Origin: Bacteroidales bacterium
Lineage (GTDB): Bacteria > Bacteroidota > Bacteroidia > Bacteroidales > UBA932
Assembly: GCA_017548505.1 (NCBI GenBank)
Contig: JAFYZX010000002.1
Span: 1-56,579, forward strand
Reading direction: 5' to 3'
DNA: 56,579 bases
Translations under genes and position numbers: made by a program
Notes under the pieces: generated by a model
What the model was told of the DNA's origin: nothing
Databases searched by the model: none
Seen by the model: only the letters and a program-made list of their open reading frames with translations
Part shown: positions 33,501 through 41,647 of the stretch, piece after piece
Layout: each line of letters opens with the position of its first letter
Position numbering within the stretch: position 1 is the stretch's first letter

Positions 33501-33878
33501 TTAGAAACCGTCCATAAGGCGGTCGATATCGCGGCGCTCCTTCTTTGTAGGGCGGCCGCTTCCGCGTTCCCTTTTAAGGAATATCGTTTCAACAGGAGCT
33601 ATAAGTTTGTCCAGCTCGCTTTGCGGGGTGGTGTTTTCCGCGTACTGCTCTACGAGCTTGGCTCCCTGGCGCTTGTCGATAGGTTCAATTACCGTGTAGC
33701 TGAAATGGACAGCGCCTTTACGCACCTCGATGGAATCTCCGGCCTTGATTTCCCTGGAGGATTTGGCCTGTGCTCCGTTAACATAGACTTTGCCGGTGCG
33801 GCAGGCCTCGGCGGCTTCGCTTCTGGTCTTGAACACTCTGATGGCCCAGAGGTATTTGTCTATCCTGACAGATTCCAT
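33501..33878 (-). CDS. S4-domain RNA-binding protein (Hsp15-like)
   Basis: 125 residues from MESVRIDKYLWAIRVFKTRS, an S4 domain opening (RIDKYLW..R..KTRSEA, then GKVYVNG and IKAGDSIEVRKG). Hsp15 (HslR) binds stalled 50S subunits carrying peptidyl-tRNA; the convergent neighbour pth makes the same pathway plausible. The C-terminus has RGSGRPTKKERRDIDRLMD, typical of bacterial Hsp15. The longer frame from 34034 reads through the tail of the next gene and is rejected. Confidence 0.85.
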   Translation of the reverse strand: MESVRIDKYLWAIRVFKTRSEAAEACRTGKVYVNGAQAKSSREIKAGDSIEVRKGAVHFSYTVIEPIDKRQGAKLVEQYAENTTPQSELDKLIAPVETIFLKRERGSGRPTKKERRDIDRLMDGF

Positions 33879-33906
33879 ATCAATCGTGGTGGTGATGGTG
33901 ATGACC

Positions 33907-34875
33907 TCAGTGGCAGTCCTCGTCGTCGCAATCGTGATGATGATGTTCCTCTTCTTCCTCTTCTTCCTCTTTCGGAGGTTCCGGGATGTTGCACATATAG
34001 ATGCGTAGGAAGGATGAAGAAGGGTTGTCGCCATCCTGGCTCGGAGAGATTGTCAGTTCCTGGATGTCGTGAGGGATTAGGACGAGGCTTATAGGACCGG
34101 CTGCTAAATGGTTGCTGGTATTTGAGTGTATGCTGTCCAGGGTGATGCAGGTCTCGTCAGAGATTTCTGTATATCCCCTTAAGTCTTTTACCTTCAGAGA
34201 TGTCTGGTTGTCCAGGTTGAAAATGGCCATGAAGCTTTCCGTCTGGTCCGGAGCGATGGTCTGCGGTTTGGTGATGGCAACTCTCTCCATCCTGAAAAGG
34301 CATTCTTCCGGAGCCACATATTCCGGATTGGAGGCGTTGAGGTTTATGAAGTCAAGGGCTTCTACCAGCTGGTCCGTTTCCCCGATGTTGAAGTCACAAG
34401 GGGAGTTCTGGGCCACTTCCACATATCTTACGCCTTCTCCGACACGGAATGGGACGCCCGGGCGGATATAGAAGGTTTCTCCCTCTTCCGGTCCGATTTC
34501 GTTCATAGTCTCCAGAATGGTTCCGGAGATGCTTCTTTCATAGATGTCCGTTGCTGTAAGGTCTTTCTTGAAACCAATCCAGATGGACGAGTCTTCCTTT
34601 GCGGAAAGTATGTAGAGCATTCTCTCCTTTCCCCAGTTTCCGTAGCGTGGAAGGGCTGTCTCGTCATCAGGAGAAACAGTTATATTACCGGGTTCATCGC
34701 AGAGCTTTACCGTTATAGGCAGATTACCCTGGAAATAGCTGAATACCTTGTCGCCGAGCAAATTGCCCATATAGGTGTCTATGAGGTCTTCCAGGGAGTT
34801 GTCCTTGAGAAAGCCTTTGAGTGCGGTGCTCTCGGGGGTTATGCCGTCCAGCAGAAGGGGATATATCTTTTTCAT
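33907..34875 (-). CDS. Mannose-6-phosphate isomerase-like cupin protein with acidic/His tail
   Basis: 322 residues. GNWGKERMLYIL...IWIGF and GPEEGETFYIRPGVPFRVG, then VEVAQNSPCDFNI, follow the order of the class I phosphomannose isomerase cupin core (YIL, G-x-T-F-x-I-P-x-G, E-x-x-Q-x-S-D). The usual His of 'PAGTVHA' is Arg here, so the metal site may be lost. The last 22 residues are eight Glu, four His, then alternating Asp, Cys and His (ending CDDEDCH), a potential metal-binding tail. Overlaps the CPBP gene stop by one base (TAATG) and precedes the S4 gene by 28 bases. Confidence 0.5.
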   Translation of the reverse strand: MKKIYPLLLDGITPESTALKGFLKDNSLEDLIDTYMGNLLGDKVFSYFQGNLPITVKLCDEPGNITVSPDDETALPRYGNWGKERMLYILSAKEDSSIWIGFKKDLTATDIYERSISGTILETMNEIGPEEGETFYIRPGVPFRVGEGVRYVEVAQNSPCDFNIGETDQLVEALDFINLNASNPEYVAPEECLFRMERVAITKPQTIAPDQTESFMAIFNLDNQTSLKVKDLRGYTEISDETCITLDSIHSNTSNHLAAGPISLVLIPHDIQELTISPSQDGDNPSSSFLRIYMCNIPEPPKEEEEEEEEHHHHDCDDEDCH

Positions 34876-35831
34876 TACAACGTGGTGTTGTTCTCGTTTG
34901 CTGTGTCTGCCAGCAGGATCTCTTTTGGCTTGAAGCTCTGAGGGTTCTTAGGCAGGTACTTGTTGAGCAGGATGATGCCCGCGACAACAATCAGGGCTCC
35001 TGTGCCTACCAGTACCCAGTACCACATGTCTGTTCCGGTGAGCTGGACCATATTCTCCCTGGAGGAGGCGTCCGGATCCATTGTCGGGAATGCCCAGAAC
35101 AGCATGATCGAGGAGAAGTTGTTTACAAAGTGCATAAAGATCACTGCCCAAATGCTGTGGCTTCTGTAGTAAACCCATCCGAAGAGGCATCCCAGGACAA
35201 ATGCCGGAATCGCCTGCCAGAGATTCATGTGCATCGCTCCGAACAGAAGGGCGGACCAGAGTATGGCCACGGCCGCAGAACCCTTTGACAGCAAGCCTCT
35301 TTCTATCGTGCCTCTCATTATGAACTCCTCGAACAGCGGGGCCATTATGGCAACGGAAACTATGGTGTCCACAGGTCTGGCAGCTATGTTCTCGAACATA
35401 TCCTTGAAGTTTTCCGGCATAGGGAAGTTGTCGGTTACAGGATCAAGAGCCCAGCTGAGCCCCAAGGTAATAAGCATAAGCAAAATGCCCAGTGTCAGGA
35501 AATTGAATTTGCCAATATGCGGAGCGTCAACCTTTACCGGAGAGTTCAGCGGATTATGGCTATTGGCGTTGCCTACCAGCCAGATGAAAATCACCGGGAT
35601 AATCATCTGTGCAAAATATACAAGGCTCAGCCTTCCGGTCAGGATGCTGGCGAGTCCAACAGGATCGGATGATGCCTGCGCCACCTGCGACAATTCCCCG
35701 TTAATAGCGGCGGCAATGAATGCGGCGACTATGGAAAACACAGATCCCAGAAGGAACATTATGACAAGAATCAGGAGGCTGCCTCCGATTCCCGGCCTGT
35801 AGTATGCTGGTTTAGAGAAAAACTTGCTCAT
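34875..35831 (-). CDS. CPBP-family intramembrane glutamic endopeptidase (Rce1-like)
   Basis: 318 residues with about eight membrane helices. The CAAX-protease/CPBP motifs are EEFIMRGTIERGLL (EExxxR) near residue 183, FGAMHMNLWQAIPAF (FxxxH) near 213, and FMHFVNNFSS (HxxxN/D) near 248. Members cut membrane-buried peptides or mature exported signals; substrate unknown. Sits two bases after the nucleotidyltransferase gene and overlaps the following gene, so it is the middle of a tight operon. Confidence 0.9.
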   Translation of the reverse strand: MSKFFSKPAYYRPGIGGSLLILVIMFLLGSVFSIVAAFIAAAINGELSQVAQASSDPVGLASILTGRLSLVYFAQMIIPVIFIWLVGNANSHNPLNSPVKVDAPHIGKFNFLTLGILLMLITLGLSWALDPVTDNFPMPENFKDMFENIAARPVDTIVSVAIMAPLFEEFIMRGTIERGLLSKGSAAVAILWSALLFGAMHMNLWQAIPAFVLGCLFGWVYYRSHSIWAVIFMHFVNNFSSIMLFWAFPTMDPDASSRENMVQLTGTDMWYWVLVGTGALIVVAGIILLNKYLPKNPQSFKPKEILLADTANENNTTL

Positions 35832-35833
35832 GA

Positions 35834-36739
35834 TTAGAATAATGGTGATGGATAGGTTCCGTCATCTGACATTTCCTTGAGGCGGGCAACAACTTTCTCG
35901 CGATCTTCCTTGTAAGTTACTCCGAACCAAGCTGATGGGGTTGAGAGAACCTTAACGTTCGCCTTGCCTTCCTCTATCATCCGGCTTACAACTGACGGAA
36001 CGTAGAATTCCTTCTTTGGCTCGTCGATGTTCTGTTTGAGGAACTCCTTGAAGAGGACCTCTGACTCTTCCATATAATCCTGGGTAAAGCCCCACATATT
36101 CATTGATGTGCAGGTCTTTGCAGGGATGGAATGCTCAACTCCCATAAGGTTTTCTCCCAGAATCCTGCGGCCGCACTTGCGGATGTTGCCGTGCTCTTCC
36201 ACCTTTACCAGATGGTCCTTGCTGTCCAGGGTGCAGATTCCTCTGGATACGCTTCCGCTGTCGGACAAGGTGTTCTTCAGATAGAAACCTACCATGCAGA
36301 ACTTGCCCTTCTGGCCCTTTCTGATCTTGCCCAGGTAATCTGCCAGGCACTTGAAAGCTTCCCTTCCGTAGAAGTCGTCCGAGTTGATCACCGCAAACGG
36401 CCTGGTTATCACGTCTTTTGCGCTGAGGACAGCCTGTCCTGTTCCCCACGGTTTCTCCCTAGGAGTCTTTGGACGGAATCCTCTTGGAAGCTTATCCGGT
36501 TCCTGTGTAACTATGGTGTATTTGATTTTGCCTTTGAATTTGGAAGCAACCTTCTCCTCAAACTCCTTCCTGAACTTCTCCCTTACAACGAAAACCACGT
36601 CCGCAAACCCTGCCAGGATAGCATCGTAGATGGAAAAATCCATGATTGTCTCTCCCTTAGGCCCAACTCCGTCAAGCTGTTTGAGCCCTCCGTACCTGCT
36701 GCCCATGCCGGCAGCCATAATCAGAAGTGTAGGTTTCAT
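35834..36739 (-). CDS. Nucleotidyltransferase (NDP-sugar pyrophosphorylase-like)
   Basis: 301 residues. LLIMAAGMGSRYGGLKQL (residues 5-22) is the nucleotide-binding signature of sugar-phosphate nucleotidyltransferases; PWGTGQAVLSAKDVI and FAVINSDDFYGREAF (with the metal Asp) follow. It likely activates a sugar-1-phosphate with UTP or GTP; the product is not defined by sequence. The gene opens a tight operon with CPBP, the PMI-like protein and probably the S4 gene, and its promoter lies in the palindromic element at 36777-36842. Confidence 0.85.
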   Translation of the reverse strand: MKPTLLIMAAGMGSRYGGLKQLDGVGPKGETIMDFSIYDAILAGFADVVFVVREKFRKEFEEKVASKFKGKIKYTIVTQEPDKLPRGFRPKTPREKPWGTGQAVLSAKDVITRPFAVINSDDFYGREAFKCLADYLGKIRKGQKGKFCMVGFYLKNTLSDSGSVSRGICTLDSKDHLVKVEEHGNIRKCGRRILGENLMGVEHSIPAKTCTSMNMWGFTQDYMEESEVLFKEFLKQNIDEPKKEFYVPSVVSRMIEEGKANVKVLSTPSAWFGVTYKEDREKVVARLKEMSDDGTYPSPLF

Positions 36740-36776
36740 TTTATTTTATAAATTTGTACAGTTTTATTTCGAGGGG

Positions 36777-36842
36777 CAAAGATAGTGCAAGCCGAGCGAA
36801 AAGCAAACAAAGTTTGCTTATCCGAGGCGCCGCCTATCTTGA
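36777..36842. promoter_or_regulatory. Palindromic element with divergent promoters
   Basis: Imperfect 66-base inverted repeat. Left end CAAAGATAG, right end CTATCTTGA; centre AGCAAAC-AAA-GTTTGCT (a perfect 7-pair palindrome). Leftward: CAAA (36804-36807), 19 bases, CAAAGATA (36777-36784) is a full -33/-7 promoter for the nucleotidyltransferase gene. Rightward: TTTG (36813-36816), 18 bases, TATCTTGA (36835-36842) gives a near-consensus promoter for divIC. The arms are only partly complementary; a smaller palindrome AGGCG-C-CGCCT lies in the right arm. Confidence 0.65.
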
Positions 36843-36871
36843 CGAGCGAAGCGAGAAAATTTTGTGTTAAC

Positions 36872-37204
36872 ATGAGCTTCTTTGGCAGACTAAGTGAAAA
36901 GCCCGGATTCAGGCAGGTCTTCAAGGTATTGAAGAACAAGTACTTCATAGTCACGGCTGCGTTCCTGATATGGATATTCTTCTTCGACACCAATAACCTC
37001 ATATCCTGGTACCGCGACCTGAAGCAGCTTGCATGGCAGAACCGCCAGAAGGTTTATTATCAGGAGGCTATACGCCAGGCTGACGAGAAGCTCCAGGAGC
37101 TCACCTCAAACAAAGACTCCCTGGAAAAGTTTGCCAGGGAGCAGTTCCTTTTCCACGAAGCGGGAGAGGATATCTATGTTGTTGACGACAAGTCAGAAGA
37201 CTAA
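36872..37204 (+). CDS. divIC: Septum formation initiator, FtsB/DivIC family
   Basis: 110 residues from MSFFGRLSEKPGFRQVFKVL; the frame from 36785 would translate the palindromic element and is rejected. One membrane helix (YFIVTAAFLIWIFFFDTN) is followed by a coiled coil (about 55-90, QNRQKVYYQEAIRQADEKLQ) and the short conserved KFAREQFLFHEAGEDIY. This is the divisome subcomplex protein that pairs with FtsL and FtsQ. Stop codon shares CTAA with the convergent purB. Confidence 0.85.
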   Translation: MSFFGRLSEKPGFRQVFKVLKNKYFIVTAAFLIWIFFFDTNNLISWYRDLKQLAWQNRQKVYYQEAIRQADEKLQELTSNKDSLEKFAREQFLFHEAGEDIYVVDDKSED

Positions 37205-38550
37205 ATTCCTGTATAATTCCCAGGCGTGACGGAAAGCATCTCTTTTTTTACGCTTTCCTTTATTTTCAGCCCCTTTACAAACTCCGCGATACTTTCCCTT
37301 GTGACCTTGGTGTTGACTCTGGTCAGTTCCTTAAGGGTTTCGTACGGATGCGGATAGCCCTCTCTGCGGAGGATTGTCTGAAGGGCCTCCGCCACAACGG
37401 CCCAGTTGTCTTCCAGGTCGGCGTTCAGTTTCTCTTTGTTGAGAATCAGCTTGCCAAGGCCTTTCTCCAACGATTTGAGAGCTATGATTGTATGAGCCAA
37501 AGGCACTCCCACGTTCCTTAATACGGTTGAGTCCGTAAGGTCTCTCTGCATCCTGGAAACCGGAAGTTTGGAGCTCAGATGCTCAAACACGGCGTTGGCC
37601 ACTCCGAGGTTTCCCTCCGCGTTTTCGAAGTCAATAGGATTAACCTTGTGAGGCATCGCTGAGGAACCCACTTCTCCTGCCTTGATCTTCTGCTTGAAAT
37701 ATTCCATCGAGATGTAAGTCCATACATCGCGGCAGAGGTCTATCAGTATTGTGTTGATTCTCTTGAGATTGTCAAACAGGGCGGCAAGGTTGTCGTAATG
37801 CTCGATCTGGGTTGTAGGATAGGAGCGTACCAGACCGAAGGCATCCTTCTGGAATGTGGTGGCGAACTTGTTCCAGTCGATTTCCGGATAGGCCACCTTG
37901 TGGGCGTTCATGCAACCCGTGGCGCCTCCGAACTTGGAGCAGTAAGGTACGGTCTTCAGGAGCTTGAGCTGCTTGTCCAGCCTTTCCACGAATACCTTTA
38001 TCTCCTTGCCAAGACGGGTAGGGGAAGCCGGCTGACCGTGGGTATGGGCCAGCATCGGAACGTCCTTCCACTCCTTCGCATAGTCTTCCAGAATCTTCTT
38101 TACTTCCAGAAGCTGAGGAAGATACACATTCTCCACGCCCTCCTTCAGGCTCAGAGGCACGGCCGTGTTGTTTATGTCCTGGCTGGTAAGCCCGAAGTGT
38201 ACGAACTCCTGGAACTTCTCTATCTTCAGCCTCTTGAATTCCTCCTTTATGAAGTACTCCACTGCCTTGACATCGTGGTTTGTGATTTTCTCGATATCCT
38301 TCACCTTCTGCGCCTGCTCAATAGTAAGATCCTTGTAAATCTTTCTCAGCGACGCGAACTTGCCCTTCGGGAAGCCCTTCAACTGAGGAAGAGGGATGCT
38401 ACAAAGAGCGATGAAGTATTCGATCTCCACCCTGACACGGTATCTTATGAGCGCATACTCTGAGAAAAAATCGCTGAGGATTTCTACTTTGTCGTGATAT
38501 CTGCCGTCGATTGGAGAAACGGCGGTAAGTGCCTGAAATGCCTTATCCAT
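37201..38550 (-). CDS. purB: Adenylosuccinate lyase
   Basis: 449-residue enzyme of purine synthesis: it splits SAICAR and adenylosuccinate to release fumarate. SPIDGRYHD at the start, LAHTHGQPASPTRLGKEI (His), and SSAMPHKVNPIDFENAEGN, the fumarase-superfamily signature, near residue 290. The start is 21 bases after a TAAATTTG box. Two copies of ATCGCTGAGGA lie in it (37655 and 38470), one overlapping the signature codons. Its stop overlaps that of divIC. Confidence 0.97.
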   Translation of the reverse strand: MDKAFQALTAVSPIDGRYHDKVEILSDFFSEYALIRYRVRVEIEYFIALCSIPLPQLKGFPKGKFASLRKIYKDLTIEQAQKVKDIEKITNHDVKAVEYFIKEEFKRLKIEKFQEFVHFGLTSQDINNTAVPLSLKEGVENVYLPQLLEVKKILEDYAKEWKDVPMLAHTHGQPASPTRLGKEIKVFVERLDKQLKLLKTVPYCSKFGGATGCMNAHKVAYPEIDWNKFATTFQKDAFGLVRSYPTTQIEHYDNLAALFDNLKRINTILIDLCRDVWTYISMEYFKQKIKAGEVGSSAMPHKVNPIDFENAEGNLGVANAVFEHLSSKLPVSRMQRDLTDSTVLRNVGVPLAHTIIALKSLEKGLGKLILNKEKLNADLEDNWAVVAEALQTILRREGYPHPYETLKELTRVNTKVTRESIAEFVKGLKIKESVKKEMLSVTPGNYTGI

Positions 38551-38561
38551 AAATATGATTT

Positions 38562-39413
38562 TTAGCCGTGCAAATTTAATGATTTTTCAAATAGCCTGAC
38601 CGTCTGGACGGCTTCCTTCACGTCGTGGACGCGAAGGATGGTGGCTCCTTTCTGCAAGGCCCTGTAGTTCAGAACGCAGGTAGCAGGCAAACTCTCTTCT
38701 GGCGTAATATCCAGAAGCTTGTAGATCATGGACTTTCTGGAAAGCCCAGCCAGAACCGGCCGTCCCAGGCTTTGGAACTGGTCCAACCCTTCCAGCAGCT
38801 CGTAGTTCTGCTCCACAGTCTTGGCAAAGCCGAATCCGGGGTCCAGAACCCAGTCTTCTATCCCGAACTTTTCAGCTTTTTCCGCAAATTCCTCAAAATA
38901 CCGCTTGACCTCAGCGGCAACTCCCTTGGGGTAATCCGTCATAGACTGCATCGTATCCGGTGTTCCCCGCTTGTGCATCGCAATGAACGGAAGTCCGTAA
39001 TCCGCCACAGTCTCGAGCATTTCAGAATCATCTTCCCCGGCGGAAATATCGTTGACAATAACAGGCCCCAGTATATCACAGGCCTTTCTTACTATCTCGC
39101 TTCTGAACGTGTCAATTGAGAATTCCGGAACGGTTTTCCTCTCGCAGAACCTTTCCGAGGCAATTTCCGCCAGCCTCTCCAGCGGCTTTTCCAGGTATTC
39201 CCATTCCTGCTCAAGGGTAACCGGAGTGCTTCCCGGACGGGTGGAGCAGGCTCCGATATCAATGATATCCGCCCCGTCCTCAATCATTTGCAGATAGGCT
39301 TTTTCAACATCTTCGACAGTTATCCTGCGGCTTTTTCCGTAGAAAGACTCGTTGTTGATGTTGATGATTCCCATCACACGGATGGGTTCTGATTCGCGTT
39401 TAATTCTTGCCAT
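38562..39413 (-). CDS. folP: Dihydropteroate synthase
   Basis: 283 residues from MARIKRESEPIRVMGIIN; it condenses p-aminobenzoate with dihydropterin pyrophosphate for folate (target of sulfonamides). Motifs in order: ININNESFYG, DIIDIGACSTRPG, FSIDTFR, NDISAG, FIAMHKRGTP, DPGFGFAKT, LAGLSRKSMI, and the C-terminal RVHDVKEAVQ. The longer frame from 39686 reads into the tmk promoter and gene and is rejected. The last codons contain the purB promoter box. Divergent from tmk with 84 bases between. Confidence 0.95.
   Translation of the reverse strand: MARIKRESEPIRVMGIININNESFYGKSRRITVEDVEKAYLQMIEDGADIIDIGACSTRPGSTPVTLEQEWEYLEKPLERLAEIASERFCERKTVPEFSIDTFRSEIVRKACDILGPVIVNDISAGEDDSEMLETVADYGLPFIAMHKRGTPDTMQSMTDYPKGVAAEVKRYFEEFAEKAEKFGIEDWVLDPGFGFAKTVEQNYELLEGLDQFQSLGRPVLAGLSRKSMIYKLLDITPEESLPATCVLNYRALQKGATILRVHDVKEAVQTVRLFEKSLNLHG
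38571..38578 (-). promoter_or_regulatory. Promoter -7 box of purB
   Basis: Minus strand TAAATTTG, exact consensus, overlapping the last codons of folP and ending 20 bases before the purB ATG. It implies that purB can be transcribed separately from folP. Confidence 0.5.
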
Positions 39414-39434
39414 GGGCTCTTGTTGCTTCAGCCA

Positions 39435-39466
39435 CAAAGATAATCTATGGGGGAAAGGAATGCAAT
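39435..39466 (-). promoter_or_regulatory. Promoter of folP
   Basis: Minus strand ATTG at 39466-39463, 20 bases, TATCTTTG at 39442-39435 (exact). The leader before ATG 39413 is about 15 bases. Confidence 0.6.
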
Positions 39467-39482
39467 ATTGAAAACAGATTCG

Positions 39483-39490
39483 TAAATTTG
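39483..39490 (+). promoter_or_regulatory. Promoter -7 box of tmk
   Basis: TAAATTTG, exact consensus; ATG 39498 follows seven bases later, so the mRNA is predicted to be nearly leaderless. Confidence 0.6.
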
Positions 39491-39497
39491 TAGAGTT

Positions 39498-40172
39498 ATG
39501 CTGATAGTTATAGAAGGACTGGACGGTGCCGGAAAGAGCACCCAGGTCAAAAAGCTCAAGGAATACATCGTTGAAAAGGGATATGATCTGGAATACCTCC
39601 ATTTCCCAAGGTATGAGGCTCCGGTATACGGAGATCTGGTAGGGGAGTTCCTGCGTGGAGGATTCGGAGACTTGAATCAGGTGCATCCTAAGCTGGTGGC
39701 GCTGCTCTATGCGCTTGACAGGCAGGATGCTGCAGTAGGGCTGAGGAAAGCCTTGAAGGCAGGAAAGACCGTTCTTCTGGACAGGTACGTATATTCCAAC
39801 ATTGCCTACCAGTGCTCCAAGATTACAGACAAGGAAGAAAGGGAAAAACTCCGCAGCTGGATATTCTCCCTGGAATATGAGTTCTACAAGATTCCCCGTC
39901 CGGACGTGAACATTTACCTTAATGTTCCGCTGGATTTTATCGCTTCCCGTCTGGCTTCTTCACGAAGCGAGGACAGTGACAGAGACTATCTTAACGGCCA
40001 GAGAGACATCCACGAAGAGAGAATCAGTTTCCAGGAAGGAGTTAGGAAGATGTATTTGGAAGAATGTGAGAGAGATGCTGATTTCCAGAAAGTTGAATGT
40101 ATGGCGGAGGATGGCTCCATGCTTCCTCCGGACGAGATATTTGAAAGGATAAAAGAGAAGCTTCCACTGTAG
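39498..40172 (+). CDS. tmk: Thymidylate kinase
   Basis: 224 residues. Phosphorylates dTMP to dTDP. The P-loop is IEGLDGAGKSTQ (residues 5-16); LLDRYVYSNIAYQ carries the DR(Y/H) motif, and the lid region is RSEDSDRDYLNG. The N-terminal LHFPRYEAPVYG belongs to the longer, Arg-in-FPRY type of family. First gene of a run with the DoxX-like (4-base gap) and NAGPA-like genes. Confidence 0.93.
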   Translation: MLIVIEGLDGAGKSTQVKKLKEYIVEKGYDLEYLHFPRYEAPVYGDLVGEFLRGGFGDLNQVHPKLVALLYALDRQDAAVGLRKALKAGKTVLLDRYVYSNIAYQCSKITDKEEREKLRSWIFSLEYEFYKIPRPDVNIYLNVPLDFIASRLASSRSEDSDRDYLNGQRDIHEERISFQEGVRKMYLEECERDADFQKVECMAEDGSMLPPDEIFERIKEKLPL

Positions 40173-40176
40173 TTTT

Positions 40177-41643
40177 ATGTTCTGGAAGTTGTTGAGAAAA
40201 GCGGCCCGTTACCTGGTTGGAATAGTGTTCATCGCTTCGGGTTTCCTGAAGGGAGTGGATCCGGTCGGCACATCGCTGAAGGTGAAGGAATATTTCCATG
40301 CTTTTCTGGGGATGGATCCGGGGCATTGGGCTCTTTGGCTTGGGATTGCGCTATGTGCTGTGGAGTTCCTGACGGGAGTCTGCATCCTCAAGGTTATCAA
40401 GTTCCGTTTCTTCTCTCTGATAGCCCTCCTTATGAGCCTGTTTTTTGCGGGAGTTACACTCTATTCCGCCATAACGGGCAAGGTGGAGGACTGCGGTTGC
40501 TTCGGGGATGTGATCCATCTGGAGCCTTGGCCGTCTTTCTACAAGAACGTTGTGCTTGTGGCGCTTACGGCATATCTCTACAGCCAGAGGCACAGGGCCC
40601 GTCCGATAGCCGGTAACTTCTGGCAGTGGGCCTTTATGCTGGGCTATGCTGTTTTCATTGTTGGCCTTGCGGTCTACTCGATGAGGGAACTTCCTCCGGC
40701 AGACCTGACTGATTTCCGCCCGGGAAGAGACCTTTTCAAGGGAGATTCCACGGCTCTTGTCAAATACAAGACAGAGATAATCTACTCCAAGGATGGAGTC
40801 CGCAAGTCTTTCAGCCTCAACCATCTTCCGGATTCAACCTGGAAATACGAGGAAACAATCTCCACAGTTGTAGAAGGCAGCGAGAAGGTTGCAAGGCAGA
40901 TGCCATTCCTCCTGAAGGATGCCGCAGGAGAAGATGTTACGGAATCCGTGCTCAAAACCGAGGCTCCGCTGGTTTTCATATCATTCTACGATGCTTCCAC
41001 GATAACTCCGGATGATCTTGGCAAGCTTAAAAATCTCGGCGATTCACTAAGCCAGGGGAGTTCTCAGCGATTGAGCCATACCATAAGCGCCTTGAACTCC
41101 GATGATGCTACAACCGCTCAGAAACCCGATTATTCTTCAAGTGCCCTGGGTTTTATTGATGCTTTCTCTTCCTCGAGTCTTGGAGCCCAGGTATATGTGC
41201 TAAGCGCAATGACTGAGGATGAAACTGTCAAAAGCCTCCAACCCATCGCTGATGCCATTGAAAAAGAGGCTATCTCAGATGTATTCTCTTCTTCCTATAC
41301 GCAAAGGAGCCTGCCGTTCAGAATAGTGTACTCGGATTTCAAATCCGTGATTACCTTCAACCGCTCCAACGGTGGGGCCACATACGTGAACAAGGGAATC
41401 ATCGTGAAGAAATGGAGTGCCGCCAAATACTCCAACACCAAGATCATCTCTGCCATAACCAAAAATCCATACATGCTCACCAAGGGCAGCGAGGAACACT
41501 CAAGAGTCTTCCTGATAGTTTCCCTGGCAATCATCATTGGTATGGCGCTGATTATAAGATTAATATTCAAAGCCATCTACAAGACCGTCAAAGGCACCGT
41601 GGATGTCCTCGAGAAGATAGGAGATGACGATAATCAAAATTGA
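40177..41643 (+). CDS. DoxX/MauE-like membrane protein (BT_3928 family)
   Basis: 488 residues. The N-terminal ~160 residues hold four membrane helices with GIVFIASGFLKGVDPVGT and VEDCGCFGD, the CxC-type motif of DoxX/MauE-like proteins thought to handle thiol redox. The middle and C-terminal parts form a large soluble domain, then a C-terminal helix VFLIVSLAIIIGMALIIRLI. This long form is common in Bacteroidales and of unknown role; a periplasmic disulfide function is a guess. It overlaps the first in-frame ATG of the next gene. Confidence 0.75.
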   Translation: MFWKLLRKAARYLVGIVFIASGFLKGVDPVGTSLKVKEYFHAFLGMDPGHWALWLGIALCAVEFLTGVCILKVIKFRFFSLIALLMSLFFAGVTLYSAITGKVEDCGCFGDVIHLEPWPSFYKNVVLVALTAYLYSQRHRARPIAGNFWQWAFMLGYAVFIVGLAVYSMRELPPADLTDFRPGRDLFKGDSTALVKYKTEIIYSKDGVRKSFSLNHLPDSTWKYEETISTVVEGSEKVARQMPFLLKDAAGEDVTESVLKTEAPLVFISFYDASTITPDDLGKLKNLGDSLSQGSSQRLSHTISALNSDDATTAQKPDYSSSALGFIDAFSSSSLGAQVYVLSAMTEDETVKSLQPIADAIEKEAISDVFSSSYTQRSLPFRIVYSDFKSVITFNRSNGGATYVNKGIIVKKWSAAKYSNTKIISAITKNPYMLTKGSEEHSRVFLIVSLAIIIGMALIIRLIFKAIYKTVKGTVDVLEKIGDDDNQN

Positions 41644-41647
41644 TAGT

